DNA of 49,116 nucleotides from UBA652 sp964598235 (GTDB lineage Bacteria; Pseudomonadota; Gammaproteobacteria; Nitrosococcales; Methylophagaceae), in assembly GCA_964598235.1 (NCBI GenBank), contig CAZRAY010000008.1:1-49116 (forward strand), written 5' to 3'. Below the pieces are notes generated by a model, which made no database searches, was not told the DNA's origin, and saw nothing but the letters and a program-made list of their open reading frames with translations. The translations under genes and the position numbers were made by a program. Shown piece after piece: positions 1 to 8,862 of this stretch. Each line of letters opens with the position of its first letter. Within the stretch, counting starts at the first letter, position 1.

Positions 1-846
1 GTACTTGGTCGGCCGAATGTGGGTAAATCAACACTGATTAACCGTATTATGGGTGAAGAACGTGTGGTGGCTTTTGATGAACCAGGCACAACGCGTGATA
101 GCATCCATATTCCGTTTGAGCATCAAGGTGTGGAATATACTTTGATTGATACCGCTGGCGTACGCCGCCGTGCGAAAGTATCGGAAATGCTCGAAAAGTT
201 TAGCATTGTAAAAACCTTGCAAGCCTTAGAAGATTCAAATGTCGTGTTATTGGTGTTAGATGCACATGAAGGTATTGTAGACCAAGATTTACACTTGGCT
301 GGCTTAATTATTGAAAGTGGTCGGGCGGTTGTGATCGCGGTGAATAAATGGGATGGGCTGGATAAAGATGAGCGCGAGTGGGTGGTGAAAAACCTGGATC
401 GTAAATTGCCTTTCTTGAACTTTGCTAACACGCATTTTATTTCTGCTTTGCATGGCAGTGGGGTGGGTTTGTTGTTTAAATCGGTTAAGCAAGCTTATCA
501 ATCTGCGATGTCACAAATCCCAACGCCACAGCTGACACGGGTATTAGAAGATGCGGTTGCCAGCCATCAACCGCCGTTAGTGCATGGCCGCCGGATCAAA
601 TTCCGCTATGCCCATCTAGGCGGCAAAAATCCACCGCGGATCATTATCCATGGTAATCAAACGGATTCGACGCCCAATAGCTATCGGCGCTATCTTGAGA
701 ATACTTTCCGTGACGTGTTAAAACTGCATGGCACACCTATTCGGATTGAATTTAAGCAAGGCGATAATCCGTTTAAAGGGCGTAAGAAGGTTGCGCCTAC
801 ACTTGCTAGTGGGAAGCCACATCGCGAGCATAGGCGCCGCTCTTAA
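1..846 (+). CDS. der: GTPase Der (EngA), C-terminal part; 5' end outside window
   Basis: Der is a double-G-domain GTPase required for maturation of the 50S ribosomal subunit. The reading frame is open from base 1 and enters directly at a P-loop (GRPNVGKS), so the gene starts upstream. What remains is the second G domain: P-loop at the very start, then PGTTRDS (G2), DTAG (G3) and NKWD (G4). It is followed by the KH-like C-terminal RNA-binding domain and a basic tail rich in Lys and Arg. The second P-loop is followed by the INRIMGEERV stretch typical of G domain 2, so the first G domain and linker are what is missing. The gene ends 4 bp from the stop of the convergent catalase-like gene. Identification is secure; only the true start is unseen. 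Confidence 0.96.
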   Translation, partial: VLGRPNVGKSTLINRIMGEERVVAFDEPGTTRDSIHIPFEHQGVEYTLIDTAGVRRRAKVSEMLEKFSIVKTLQALEDSNVVLLVLDAHEGIVDQDLHLAGLIIESGRAVVIAVNKWDGLDKDEREWVVKNLDRKLPFLNFANTHFISALHGSGVGLLFKSVKQAYQSAMSQIPTPQLTRVLEDAVASHQPPLVHGRRIKFRYAHLGGKNPPRIIIHGNQTDSTPNSYRRYLENTFRDVLKLHGTPIRIEFKQGDNPFKGRKKVAPTLASGKPHREHRRRS

Positions 847-850
847 AAAC

Positions 851-1924
851 TTACCAATCTAAGCCATCGGTTTCAGATGCTTTATTCTGTTGATGACGAT
901 ATGCGGCACTCGCGGCATAAACGAGTTTTCGGATACGATTGAGCTCACCGATCGGCTTATGTGCCGCTAAGGTTTGCCACGGCGAGAAAGTCATATTCTC
1001 ACAAGATTGACGTTGCTGTTCATTGTTAAACTGTTGGGCTGGAATCGTGATTGTGGCTATGGTTTGGAAGGGTGCTTCTGTTTCTTTCCACAACACACTG
1101 GGATCTTCTATGGGCATATATTGTTCAGTGTCTTGTTGTTGGATCTGAAAATTAAAACAGGCTTCGCCTGTCGTGAGTTCTGAACGCATTCGATTGCGTA
1201 AAAAATCAGGATCGGCCTCATCAACAGTAGATTTCTCTATTCCATCTGTGCATGAAATGGCTCGGAATTTAATGTTGTGTGGGCCGAGTTTGTAGGCGGT
1301 ATTGCTGAAATATTGATCCCATAGCGGACTATAAGCAGCGGGAGCTAAGGTGTCGATGGCATGTTTGAGTTGACGAATACGCCAGTTGAAGGGGTTAACC
1401 CCTTGCACGAAGTAGCGTAATTTATCCTCACTTTCTACCAGTTGATTATAGTCTTCGATATTGCGTGAGAAGAAGGCGGGACTATTGTGCATCAGGAAGG
1501 ATTGAATGGATGCCTTATCTTCACCCACCTGTAATAGTTTAACGGCCATGCCACGTGAATCTTTTTGACCATCATGCTTATCAGCATTAGGGCTACCATT
1601 TGAAAATCGGATCCAGCTTTTATATTGTTGTCCTGGGATGAATACGCCATGTTGTAAATTTGGCGCGAGATCGTCTTGAACGGTGAAATAAGCTTTCACA
1701 CAAGCATGGCCTTTGGCGTGGGCGCCGCGGCGGGTGTATAGATTTTTGTGCTGTTTAATAATGGCTAGGAAATTATCAATGGCGCGTTGGGCTTGGGCGG
1801 GTTCGTCAGCGCGTAAGATTTCATCGCTGGAGACGGGCGCTAGTGGACGATGCCATTGATAGGCAATGATTGACGTGATGGTCAGGATTAACAGCAGGAG
1901 AAGAAGCCCTATGCGTTTTAACAT
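851..1924 (-). CDS. membrane-anchored catalase-family heme protein
   Basis: This 357-residue protein belongs to the small catalase-like heme proteins, which are shorter than true catalases. An N-terminal hydrophobic segment (about residues 4-22) predicts a membrane anchor or uncleaved signal with a periplasmic heme domain. The distal His lies in GAHAKG (H69), the catalase-like IRFSNG and DSRGMA segments follow, then HNSPAFF, and the C-terminal RKLVY supplies the Arg-x3-Tyr proximal ligand pattern. Members may act as peroxidases or as organic or lipid hydroperoxide enzymes; the substrate here is unknown. It is the last gene of a four-gene minus-strand block, 4 bp after the acyltransferase gene. 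The di-heme cytochrome and lipase-like neighbours suggest oxidised lipid or peroxide chemistry in the envelope (inference). Family call is solid, function uncertain. Confidence 0.85.
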   Translation of the reverse strand: MLKRIGLLLLLLILTITSIIAYQWHRPLAPVSSDEILRADEPAQAQRAIDNFLAIIKQHKNLYTRRGAHAKGHACVKAYFTVQDDLAPNLQHGVFIPGQQYKSWIRFSNGSPNADKHDGQKDSRGMAVKLLQVGEDKASIQSFLMHNSPAFFSRNIEDYNQLVESEDKLRYFVQGVNPFNWRIRQLKHAIDTLAPAAYSPLWDQYFSNTAYKLGPHNIKFRAISCTDGIEKSTVDEADPDFLRNRMRSELTTGEACFNFQIQQQDTEQYMPIEDPSVLWKETEAPFQTIATITIPAQQFNNEQQRQSCENMTFSPWQTLAAHKPIGELNRIRKLVYAASAAYRHQQNKASETDGLDW

Positions 1925-1928
1925 GATG

Positions 1929-3194
1929 TTACCTTAGGTTCATAATCGGTTTTTCAAGCGTGAGATACATTGCGGTGGCAACGATAAGGCTGATCACGGT
2001 ACTGATGATAAACCCATAAATTAATAGGGTGGTGGTGGACCAATCATATTGTAGTGGATGGGTCAGGGTGAGATTGATGAGATAGGGGATCACGGCTGCC
2101 ATGACGATGAGGTGAATAAGGTAAAGCGAATAAGACAAGGTGGCAAGCGGATACCAGAATCGCAAACCAAAGAAGCCGCGAAGGAGGTCAGCAATAACAT
2201 GGCGTTGCAATAAGCAGGCAATGATAATAATGCCGACACCAATTGAAAACAGATTACGGTTGAAGATGTAATACGCGACATGCCAACCTTGATTTGAATC
2301 GTAAGCGGGTGAGAATGAAGGAAACATCATGAAGAAAACAATTAAAAATAGACCTAAAAACGTGGCGAAAATCCCTGTTAGGCTATTTGCAAATCGGTCG
2401 AGTTCAGGCTTGTAATAATGAAATCCATAGGCAGCGAGGCAACCAATCACGAGACTACCAAACCGGGTATGGAGATTATCATAAAGAATAGTGAAAAAAT
2501 GATCGAAATATTCAGGATCAGCATACATTCTGCTGCCGGGGGATTGACTGATCTCAGGATCGTTTAATACGACAAAAGCGCGCACAAAGAATGAGGCAAT
2601 AAACAGCCAAACTAGGGCGATTCCGGGGCGTTTTGTATATTTTAATAGGGCAATTAAGAGTAAAGGATAGATAAAATAAAATTGCTCTTCTATCGCTAGG
2701 CTCCATGTCCAGCCCATCGCTTGATGGCTATAATGGATAAAGTTACTGACATAGAGATAATTGGCCCAGATCCATTCAGAATGAGGTCCATTCATGAGCC
2801 AATAAACGGTTAAGGCAAAATAATAAGCAGGTGTTAATCTTAAATAACGGCGCAGATAGAATCGCTTGAGATCAATTCGGTTATTTTTACTTTGTTCGCG
2901 GAATAAGATCCCAGAAATCAAGAAACCACTCATCACGAAGAAAACATCCACCCCTTTATCACCATTCCATGCCCACGCCCAGCCTAGCCCAAATTCATCG
3001 AGCAAGGTGAAGATAGTATGGTCAGGATGAGACAGGTGAAATACAAAGAAGGTATGGAAAATCAGTACCAATAAAATAGACACAGCACGAATACCATCAA
3101 TAGCCGCATAGTTTGAAGCACGACGCTGATAGATAGATCGAAAATTGTCTTTTAGATTAAAGGCAGCGCGCCAGCGGTTAGGTTCTGTTGTCAT
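1929..3194 (-). CDS. acyltransferase 3 family membrane protein
   Basis: This is a 421-residue multi-pass integral membrane protein of the acyltransferase 3 (OafA/YrhL, PF01757) family, which O-acylates surface sugars, peptidoglycan or other envelope molecules. Near residues 29-47 it has AIDGIRAVS followed by IFHTFF, where the family's essential His sits. GVDVFFVMSGFLISGIL and RRYLRLTPAYY follow, all classic for the family, with about ten hydrophobic segments. No SGNH hydrolase domain is fused at the C-terminus. The start is supported by an AGGAA element about ten bases upstream. It lies 16 bp after the di-heme cytochrome gene and 4 bp before the catalase-like gene, so it is probably cotranscribed. 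The acceptor molecule cannot be read from sequence. Confidence 0.9.
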   Translation of the reverse strand: MTTEPNRWRAAFNLKDNFRSIYQRRASNYAAIDGIRAVSILLVLIFHTFFVFHLSHPDHTIFTLLDEFGLGWAWAWNGDKGVDVFFVMSGFLISGILFREQSKNNRIDLKRFYLRRYLRLTPAYYFALTVYWLMNGPHSEWIWANYLYVSNFIHYSHQAMGWTWSLAIEEQFYFIYPLLLIALLKYTKRPGIALVWLFIASFFVRAFVVLNDPEISQSPGSRMYADPEYFDHFFTILYDNLHTRFGSLVIGCLAAYGFHYYKPELDRFANSLTGIFATFLGLFLIVFFMMFPSFSPAYDSNQGWHVAYYIFNRNLFSIGVGIIIIACLLQRHVIADLLRGFFGLRFWYPLATLSYSLYLIHLIVMAAVIPYLINLTLTHPLQYDWSTTTLLIYGFIISTVISLIVATAMYLTLEKPIMNLR

Positions 3195-3210
3195 CTATGT
3201 ATTCCTATAT

Positions 3211-4887
3211 TTATAGCATTTTAAGGTATTCGATTAAGGCCCAGCGTTCATCTTCAGTGAGGCTCGGTTTATCTGCATAGTGACCCGTACCATATTCATG
3301 TCCAACATTACTATTACCCAATAACGTGGTATCAAATAAGAAACTATGGGTGCTGGGTTGGGTAGCAAATCCTACTGTAACAGGGTTGAATTCCCAATTG
3401 CCAATATGAAATTGCGTATCGCGTTGTGCGGCTGGCAGCAATAATTGATAAAGATTTGGCACAGAGCCATTGTGCAAGAATGGGGCGCTGGTCCAAATCC
3501 CGTTAAGTGGTCGCGCCTTATAAGCTAATAATGCATAATCGGAGACTTCTTTCCCCTGTTCGATAATATTACCATTCACATATTTAGGCGGATGAACCAC
3601 ATCAGGATGGCCTAATGATTTGGCATCTCGCTTGGCGAGCCAAGCTTGTAAGGGATTATTCTTTAACACGCCAATCATGACATTATTAACAATATGAATT
3701 GCAGGTGCTGTGGCACCCAGTAAGTCACCTGCAAAATAATAACGTGGTTTGCCTTCGAGAATACCTGTTTCACCCTTATGTTCGATTGTGTTATTGGCCA
3801 TCAATGGATCGGTTTTAATTTCATCTAGGGTACTCATTCGTACTTTAATTTGGCGATGTGGATCGGCCCGTTTAATATCTAAATGACATTCAATGCAATG
3901 TGTTTGATATAAACCACGACCTTGGGCGGCAAGTACATGATCAATCTCGGGGAAAATAGCAGGCCATTCTGGAGAATGTAACGCAGCGACTTTCATTTCT
4001 AGTTTTCGTAAATTGCTAGCATTGACTGAGGAAGGATAGCCGCCATCGATAAATCCCAGCCAATGCGTAGTGTCAGGTGTAACATGGCCAAACACGCCAA
4101 TCACCTCACCAATATTACGGGCTAGGGCACCTACACCCGAATTAGATTGAGAGCCATTCCATTCAACATAATCATGTTGTGGCGTATCCCAGATATAAGG
4201 AAAGCTCGTGCCCGCATTGGGTTGATTAAAATTACCCTCAACACCGGTGAGGAATAATCCTGTATTTAAGATGGCGCCAAAAGCATCTGTACGGCTATAA
4301 CCATAGGGTGTATCGGAATGATTACGATGTGCGTAGTCTAGGCGATGTTGTTGCTCTGTTGCTAAATCAGCTTTGAGTGTGGTGTGCGTTTTGTCTGAAG
4401 GGTTCTTTCCTAAGAGGTGCTGTGCAAAGCGGGCATATTTTTCAGGGTTATCGAGGGTTGCTTTAAGCGATTGTGTGATATCTTGCAAAAGAGCAGGTAA
4501 ATCAATTTGACCTTGCCCACCATCAATCCGAATAAGTTGGTTTTGATAACTGATTTGTTGGGTATGGCATGCCGCACAAGTAGGGCCCATCGCATCACCA
4601 TTACGGGAGAGGCCAATAGCTAATCCATCAGGATTATCATTACTTGGTGGCGCAGGAATAAAGCCGAGGCGTTGCATGTTTTTATCGCTACGCAATAATT
4701 CTGTCGAATTGGCTTGTTCTAAATATAGAAAATAATCGTAAGGCAGTAGCCGTGAACCTTGATCGGCAAAATAGAAAAATTCACGATCATTATCAGTCCA
4801 ATTTTGTTCAAGCAGAAGCGGCTCATTTGCGGCTAAGCTAGCTGTCGAGAATATAAGTAATATGAGTAAAAAATTAAGTTTACGCAT
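3211..4887 (-). CDS. periplasmic di-heme cytochrome c, RoxA/MauG-like peroxidase/oxygenase
   Basis: This 558-residue exported protein has a clear Sec signal peptide (residues 1-20) and two heme c sites: CAACH at 104-108 and CIECH at 331-335. Its size and the ARNIGEVIGVFG, NGSVPNLYQLL and GHEYGTGH segments match the large di-heme peroxidase-like group that includes the rubber oxygenase RoxA, and it is longer than classical CcpA/MauG. Known relatives are peroxidases, cofactor-maturing enzymes or dioxygenases that cleave polyisoprenoids, so oxidative cleavage of a hydrophobic substrate is possible but unproven. It sits between an LCAT-like lipase gene (5 bp gap) and an acyltransferase gene (16 bp gap), with a catalase-like gene at the end of the block. 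Assignment to a heme peroxidase/oxygenase superfamily is firm. Confidence 0.88.
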   Translation of the reverse strand: MRKLNFLLILLIFSTASLAANEPLLLEQNWTDNDREFFYFADQGSRLLPYDYFLYLEQANSTELLRSDKNMQRLGFIPAPPSNDNPDGLAIGLSRNGDAMGPTCAACHTQQISYQNQLIRIDGGQGQIDLPALLQDITQSLKATLDNPEKYARFAQHLLGKNPSDKTHTTLKADLATEQQHRLDYAHRNHSDTPYGYSRTDAFGAILNTGLFLTGVEGNFNQPNAGTSFPYIWDTPQHDYVEWNGSQSNSGVGALARNIGEVIGVFGHVTPDTTHWLGFIDGGYPSSVNASNLRKLEMKVAALHSPEWPAIFPEIDHVLAAQGRGLYQTHCIECHLDIKRADPHRQIKVRMSTLDEIKTDPLMANNTIEHKGETGILEGKPRYYFAGDLLGATAPAIHIVNNVMIGVLKNNPLQAWLAKRDAKSLGHPDVVHPPKYVNGNIIEQGKEVSDYALLAYKARPLNGIWTSAPFLHNGSVPNLYQLLLPAAQRDTQFHIGNWEFNPVTVGFATQPSTHSFLFDTTLLGNSNVGHEYGTGHYADKPSLTEDERWALIEYLKML

Positions 4888-4892
4888 CAGGA

Positions 4893-6323
4893 TTAGTCCC
4901 GTGATAATAACGTATTGAGAAGATTATCTTGGAAATTCAAATTACTGGTGAGGCTATTATGGTTTTCACACAGTAATACGGCATGGTCTAGTGGAAAAAA
5001 GCTGTGTTTATGCCGCTTGACGCTGGGATCTAACGTATTCCTGCCTAGTAAGGAAGCCTTGGTGACGGAGCCATCACCGGGTTCAAGCAGGAGCTTGTTA
5101 TAGTCAACATCAGCAACTGGCTGGGTAATATCATCGGGATGCAGGCAAATAACAGATTCACCGTCGACCTCTTCAACGACAATACGTGCAGGCGTGAGTG
5201 TGCAACTCCCCCCAAAGACGATGAATTTCGGATGATTATCTGGCAAGGGCACAGTGAGCGACCAAACAAATCGACGAGCGCGTTCGAGATGTTTTTCAAA
5301 ATAAGCCTCTAAAGTAGCGAGATGCTGTTTCCCTGCCGCAGGATCGTCAAATTCAGCCAGAATACGGTTACGGACCTCAGGATCAAAAATGGACCATTGG
5401 AAGCGGCGCCAGATATTGACATCATAGAGATCACGGTCAAGAGGCTTGCCATCGCTAGTGACTAACCAATCATTGAGCGGGTGTGGAAATAGCTGAAACA
5501 TGCTGGGCATACTGGCCAAGGTTTCTGTGCCAATCCGTTTGAAACCGACTTTGATACCGGTAATAAATAGTTTGAGCGTTTTAACAGAGCCCAGATTAGG
5601 TGTGCCAAGCAAGACAACACGTCGTACCCGTTCTGCGCCATAGAGTGTGATTTTTTCATCAAAATGATTGTCGCCGATGACATCTTGTTTGCCATAACGG
5701 ATAAAATAACGGGTAATAAGCCCCCCCATACTATGAGCAACAATATCAACTTTCAGATCGGGCTGCTGATAGTCGATGCGGATTTGTTCAATAAAATCCG
5801 CTAATTCTCCGGCAGACTTAACATTATCTTGTCGCCAATCATAATGAAAAACGTAGTAATTCTTTTGCTTTGGGTTAACGCGTTGGCCGATTTGAGCAAG
5901 CTGATAGCCGCCTGTTTCATGTAGCGTCTCAATAATTTTCCCGTAAAAATCTTTGCCGATTATCCCATCGGCAACTTCATAGGCTTCAACATCGCCGGTG
6001 ATAGGTTCAAGCGTGTTAGGGTCAATTTTAAAGGCAATATCAGAATAATCATGAAACAGCAGGCGTTTTAATGAGCCAATCCACAGGGTATCACCTGTTT
6101 TAGTATCCCTTAATTTGCTGCCAGATACGCCATGAATAAACACAACAGGCGGTTGATCCGTTACCATCATACTTTCCATATAGAGACGGTGTAAGTCTGG
6201 TGAGAACACTTTATCTTTACTAAATAGTCCAATTGTAAAAACAATAGCGAGCACCGCCGCAATCAACCAATAGCGGTGGAATAGAATATAGCGAAGAGGC
6301 CGAACAAGAAAACGCATTAACAT
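4893..6323 (-). CDS. LCAT-like alpha/beta hydrolase (lipase/acyltransferase), membrane anchored
   Basis: This 476-residue protein has an N-terminal hydrophobic segment (about residues 17-32) and an alpha/beta-hydrolase domain resembling lecithin:cholesterol acyltransferases and PGAP1-like lipases. VFIHGVSGSKL forms the oxyanion-loop region, YDWRQD is characteristic of LCAT-like folds, and VAHSMGG holds the nucleophile Ser. VLLGTPNLGS follows. GDGSVTKAS and FFPLDHAVLL near the C-terminus supply candidate Asp and His. It is predicted to act on phospholipid or another acyl ester outside the inner membrane (inference). It is the first gene of the minus-strand block leading to the di-heme cytochrome, acyltransferase and catalase-like genes, and shares a 115-bp divergent intergenic region with rnr. 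An ATG six bases inside the chosen start is an alternative. Confidence 0.82.
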   Translation of the reverse strand: MLMRFLVRPLRYILFHRYWLIAAVLAIVFTIGLFSKDKVFSPDLHRLYMESMMVTDQPPVVFIHGVSGSKLRDTKTGDTLWIGSLKRLLFHDYSDIAFKIDPNTLEPITGDVEAYEVADGIIGKDFYGKIIETLHETGGYQLAQIGQRVNPKQKNYYVFHYDWRQDNVKSAGELADFIEQIRIDYQQPDLKVDIVAHSMGGLITRYFIRYGKQDVIGDNHFDEKITLYGAERVRRVVLLGTPNLGSVKTLKLFITGIKVGFKRIGTETLASMPSMFQLFPHPLNDWLVTSDGKPLDRDLYDVNIWRRFQWSIFDPEVRNRILAEFDDPAAGKQHLATLEAYFEKHLERARRFVWSLTVPLPDNHPKFIVFGGSCTLTPARIVVEEVDGESVICLHPDDITQPVADVDYNKLLLEPGDGSVTKASLLGRNTLDPSVKRHKHSFFPLDHAVLLCENHNSLTSNLNFQDNLLNTLLSRD

Positions 6324-6438
6324 GACTTTTAGAATTTATTGTTATTAGAAAGACGTTAAGCATAACAAAATGTTACGTCAACAGGAATAAAGCCGTAGAA
6401 TACGGTCTTATAGATACAGATAGAGATAATAATTGTCA

Positions 6439-8604
6439 ATGGCCAAAAAGAAACACACTGATCCGCACGCGAAAAGAGAAGCGGATAAATACGAGAATCC
6501 GATTCCGAGCAGGGAATTTATTCTTGAATTATTAACCCAAAATAGCCAACCGTTATCGCGTCGGCAGATTACTAAATTGTTAGGCCTAAAAGGCGAAGAG
6601 CAGAATGATGCATTGCGCCGCCGCTTACGCGCAATGGAGCGTGATGGACAGCTTTTGCGTAATCGTAAGAACGCTTATGGCGTGATGTCTAAAATGAATT
6701 TGGTCACTGGGCGAGTGCAAGGCCATGCTGATGGTTTTGGCTTTTTGATCCCAGATGAAGGTGGCGATGATTTATTCCTAAGTGAAAAACATATGCATCA
6801 GGTGTTGCATGGTGATCGTGTGGTGGCGCGTGTGAGCGGTGTGGATCGACGCGGACGTAAGGAAGGCACTATTATTGAGGTGCTGGAGCATGCGAATGAA
6901 ACCGTGGTGGGGCGCTTAGGTGAAGATGCAGGTTTATATTATTTGATCCCGAATAACCGCCGAATTAGCCAAGATATTATGGTATCGCCAAAAGGCTTGA
7001 TGGATGCGACAGCAGGCCAGATTGTTGAGGTGGCGATTACCGAGCATCCGACAAAACATCGTTCGCCATTGGGTAAAGTGGTGAAAGTATTAGGCGACCA
7101 TATGGCGCCAGGGATGGAGATTGACATTGCGTTGCGTGCCTTTGATTTGCCGCATGAATGGGCAGATAAAGTGGTGGCTGAGGCCGAAGCGTATGGGGAA
7201 AATATTCCAAAGGATGCAATTGAAGGTCGTTTAGATTTACGCGATATGCCGTTGATGACAATTGACGGTGAGGATGCCCGCGATTTCGATGATGCGGTGT
7301 ATGCAGAAAGTTTGGACAATGGCGGCTGGCGTTTATGGGTGGCGATTGCAGATGTATCAAGCTATGTGAAACCCAATAGTGCCTTAGATAGCTCAGCTGA
7401 GGAGCGGGCAACATCGGTCTATTTTCCTAGCCAAGTAATTCCGATGCTACCCGAGGCCTTATCAAATGGTCTATGTTCACTGAATCCAGATGTAGAACGT
7501 TTATGTATGGTGTGTGAGATGACGGTGGATGCAGCAGGGAAAGTGATTGCGCATCAATTTCATGAGGCAGTGATGCGTTCTCAAGCGCGCTTAACTTATA
7601 CTAAAGTGGCGGCTATGTTAGTGGCGGGCGATGTGGGATTGCGGAAAGAATATGCATCAGTGTTGCCTCATCTTGAGACGATGTATGATCTGTTCCAGGC
7701 GATGTTGGGTGCGCGTGGTGAGCGCGGTGCGATTGATTTTGAAATGGCAGAAATGCAGATTTTATTTGATGATAATCGCAAAATTCAATCGATGGTGCCG
7801 CGCGAGCGCAATGATGCTCATCGTTTGATCGAAGAATTTATGGTGGCGGCGAATGTGGCAGCTGCAGACTTTTTATTGGCGAATAAAGTGCCGGTCTTAT
7901 ATCGTGTACATGAAACACCTGCCGCTGAGAAATTATCGGGTCTACGTGAGTTTTTAGGAGAAATTGGCCTAACCTTAGGTGGCGGAGATGAACCTAAGCC
8001 AGCAGATTATGCGAATTTATTACAGGCGGCGCGTAAACGTCCCGATGCGAATTTATTGCAAACGGTGATGTTGCGGAGCATGAAACAGGCGGTGTATAGC
8101 CCTGAGAATGTTGGTCATTTTGGTTTGGCCTTGGAAGCCTATGCGCATTTCACCTCGCCGATACGACGCTATCCTGATTTATTGGTGCATCGTGCGATTA
8201 AACACGTTATTCGTAACAGTAAAAAATGGACCTATTCGACAGAAGATATGGTGCAGTTAGGTGAGCATTGTTCGATGGCATCGCGGCGGGCAGATGAAGC
8301 AACACGCGATGTGGTTGATTGGCTAAAGTGTGAGTTTATGCAAGATCGCATTGGCGAAAGCTTTGATGGCATCATTAGTGGTGTTACGGGATTTGGTGTG
8401 TTTGTTGAGCTCAAAGATATTTATGTTGAAGGGTTGGTACATGTGACTGCGCTAGGCACAGATTATTTCCAATTCGATGCAGGCCAACATCGTTTAACAG
8501 GCGAACGGACACGCCGTGTGTTCCGCTTGGGTGATGAGTTACGGGTGCAGGTTGTGCGCGTTGATTTAGATGAGAAGAAAATTGATTTTGAGTTGGCTAA
8601 ATAG
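6439..8604 (+). CDS. rnr: ribonuclease R
   Basis: RNase R is a processive 3'-5' exoribonuclease that degrades structured RNA and acts in RNA quality control. The order is typical: an N-terminal helix-turn-helix-like segment (about residues 20-75), two cold-shock domains, the RNB catalytic domain with DARDFDDAV (metal-binding Asp cluster), and a C-terminal S1 domain beginning at FDGIISGVTGFGVFVEL. The product is 721 residues from ATG 6439. An in-frame TTG six bases upstream is possible but less likely. It lacks the long Lys-rich tail seen in E. coli RNase R and stops soon after S1. No rlmB follows; a tRNA-His comes next. The leader contains a small CCGTA-gaa-TACGG hairpin at 6393-6405. Identification is secure. 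Confidence 0.96.
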   Translation: MAKKKHTDPHAKREADKYENPIPSREFILELLTQNSQPLSRRQITKLLGLKGEEQNDALRRRLRAMERDGQLLRNRKNAYGVMSKMNLVTGRVQGHADGFGFLIPDEGGDDLFLSEKHMHQVLHGDRVVARVSGVDRRGRKEGTIIEVLEHANETVVGRLGEDAGLYYLIPNNRRISQDIMVSPKGLMDATAGQIVEVAITEHPTKHRSPLGKVVKVLGDHMAPGMEIDIALRAFDLPHEWADKVVAEAEAYGENIPKDAIEGRLDLRDMPLMTIDGEDARDFDDAVYAESLDNGGWRLWVAIADVSSYVKPNSALDSSAEERATSVYFPSQVIPMLPEALSNGLCSLNPDVERLCMVCEMTVDAAGKVIAHQFHEAVMRSQARLTYTKVAAMLVAGDVGLRKEYASVLPHLETMYDLFQAMLGARGERGAIDFEMAEMQILFDDNRKIQSMVPRERNDAHRLIEEFMVAANVAAADFLLANKVPVLYRVHETPAAEKLSGLREFLGEIGLTLGGGDEPKPADYANLLQAARKRPDANLLQTVMLRSMKQAVYSPENVGHFGLALEAYAHFTSPIRRYPDLLVHRAIKHVIRNSKKWTYSTEDMVQLGEHCSMASRRADEATRDVVDWLKCEFMQDRIGESFDGIISGVTGFGVFVELKDIYVEGLVHVTALGTDYFQFDAGQHRLTGERTRRVFRLGDELRVQVVRVDLDEKKIDFELAK

Positions 8605-8625
8605 TGCGTTAACAGTAACAAAGCC

Positions 8626-8653
8626 TTGACCTAGTGTGGAAACAAGGTACAAT
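8626..8653 (+). promoter_or_regulatory. sigma-70 promoter for tRNA-His
   Basis: A -35 box TTGACC (8626-8631) and a -10 box TACAAT (8648-8653) are separated by 16 bp. The expected transcription start near 8660 gives a leader of about 20 nt before the tRNA. The location directly before a stable RNA gene makes this one of the better promoter calls in the window. Confidence 0.75.
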
Positions 8654-8678
8654 CCTCGCTTCTTTTACTAGTTTCAAT

Positions 8679-8755
8679 GGTGAGCGTAGCTCAGTTGGTA
8701 GAGTCCCGGATTGTGATTCCGGTTGTCGCGGGTTCAAACCCCGTCGTTCACCCCA
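8679..8755 (+). tRNA. tRNA-His (GTG anticodon)
   Basis: The full cloverleaf folds. The acceptor stem GTGAGCG (8680-8686) pairs with CGTTCAC (8745-8751) through one G-T wobble. The D arm is TAGCTCAGTTGGTAGA, the anticodon stem is CCGGA/TCCGG with loop TTGTGAT and anticodon GTG at 8713-8715, and the T arm contains GGTTCAAA. The histidine-specific extra G at position -1 (8679) faces discriminator C (8752), and CCA is encoded (8753-8755). It is a single tRNA unit with its own promoter and terminator. I see no duplicate of its 3' end elsewhere in the window, so there is no sign of an integrated element here. Confidence 0.97.
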
Positions 8756-8760
8756 TTTTT

Positions 8761-8797
8761 AAGTGCTGTATCCGGCGAGGGTACTGCACTTTTTTTT
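8761..8797 (+). terminator. rho-independent terminator of tRNA-His
   Basis: An AAGTGCTGTA arm (8761-8770) pairs with TACTGCACTT (8782-8791), with one mismatch across ten pairs, and runs into eight T residues (8790-8797). It begins six bases after the tRNA 3' end. Confidence 0.85.
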
Positions 8798-8821
8798 GCG
8801 TGTTATTTATGAATCGTGTAT

Positions 8822-8831
8822 GCTATATAAT
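8822..8831 (+). promoter_or_regulatory. candidate -10 element for the sulfide-oxidation genes
   Basis: A perfect TATAAT (8826-8831) lies about 30 bp upstream of the persulfide dioxygenase ATG, just after a TGC trinucleotide. No good -35 box is visible at 16-18 bp. A ribosome binding site AAGG (8850-8853) follows at good spacing. This is probably the start of the 8863-13622 run. Confidence 0.5.
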
Positions 8832-8862
8832 TATTTCGTCTTTATATATAAGGTAATTAACT

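Noticed and set aside
8679..8755. tRNA-His as an integration site for a genomic island.
   Set aside because: No integrase gene and no repeat of the tRNA 3' end were seen; the downstream genes are a normal sulfide operon with a terminator between.
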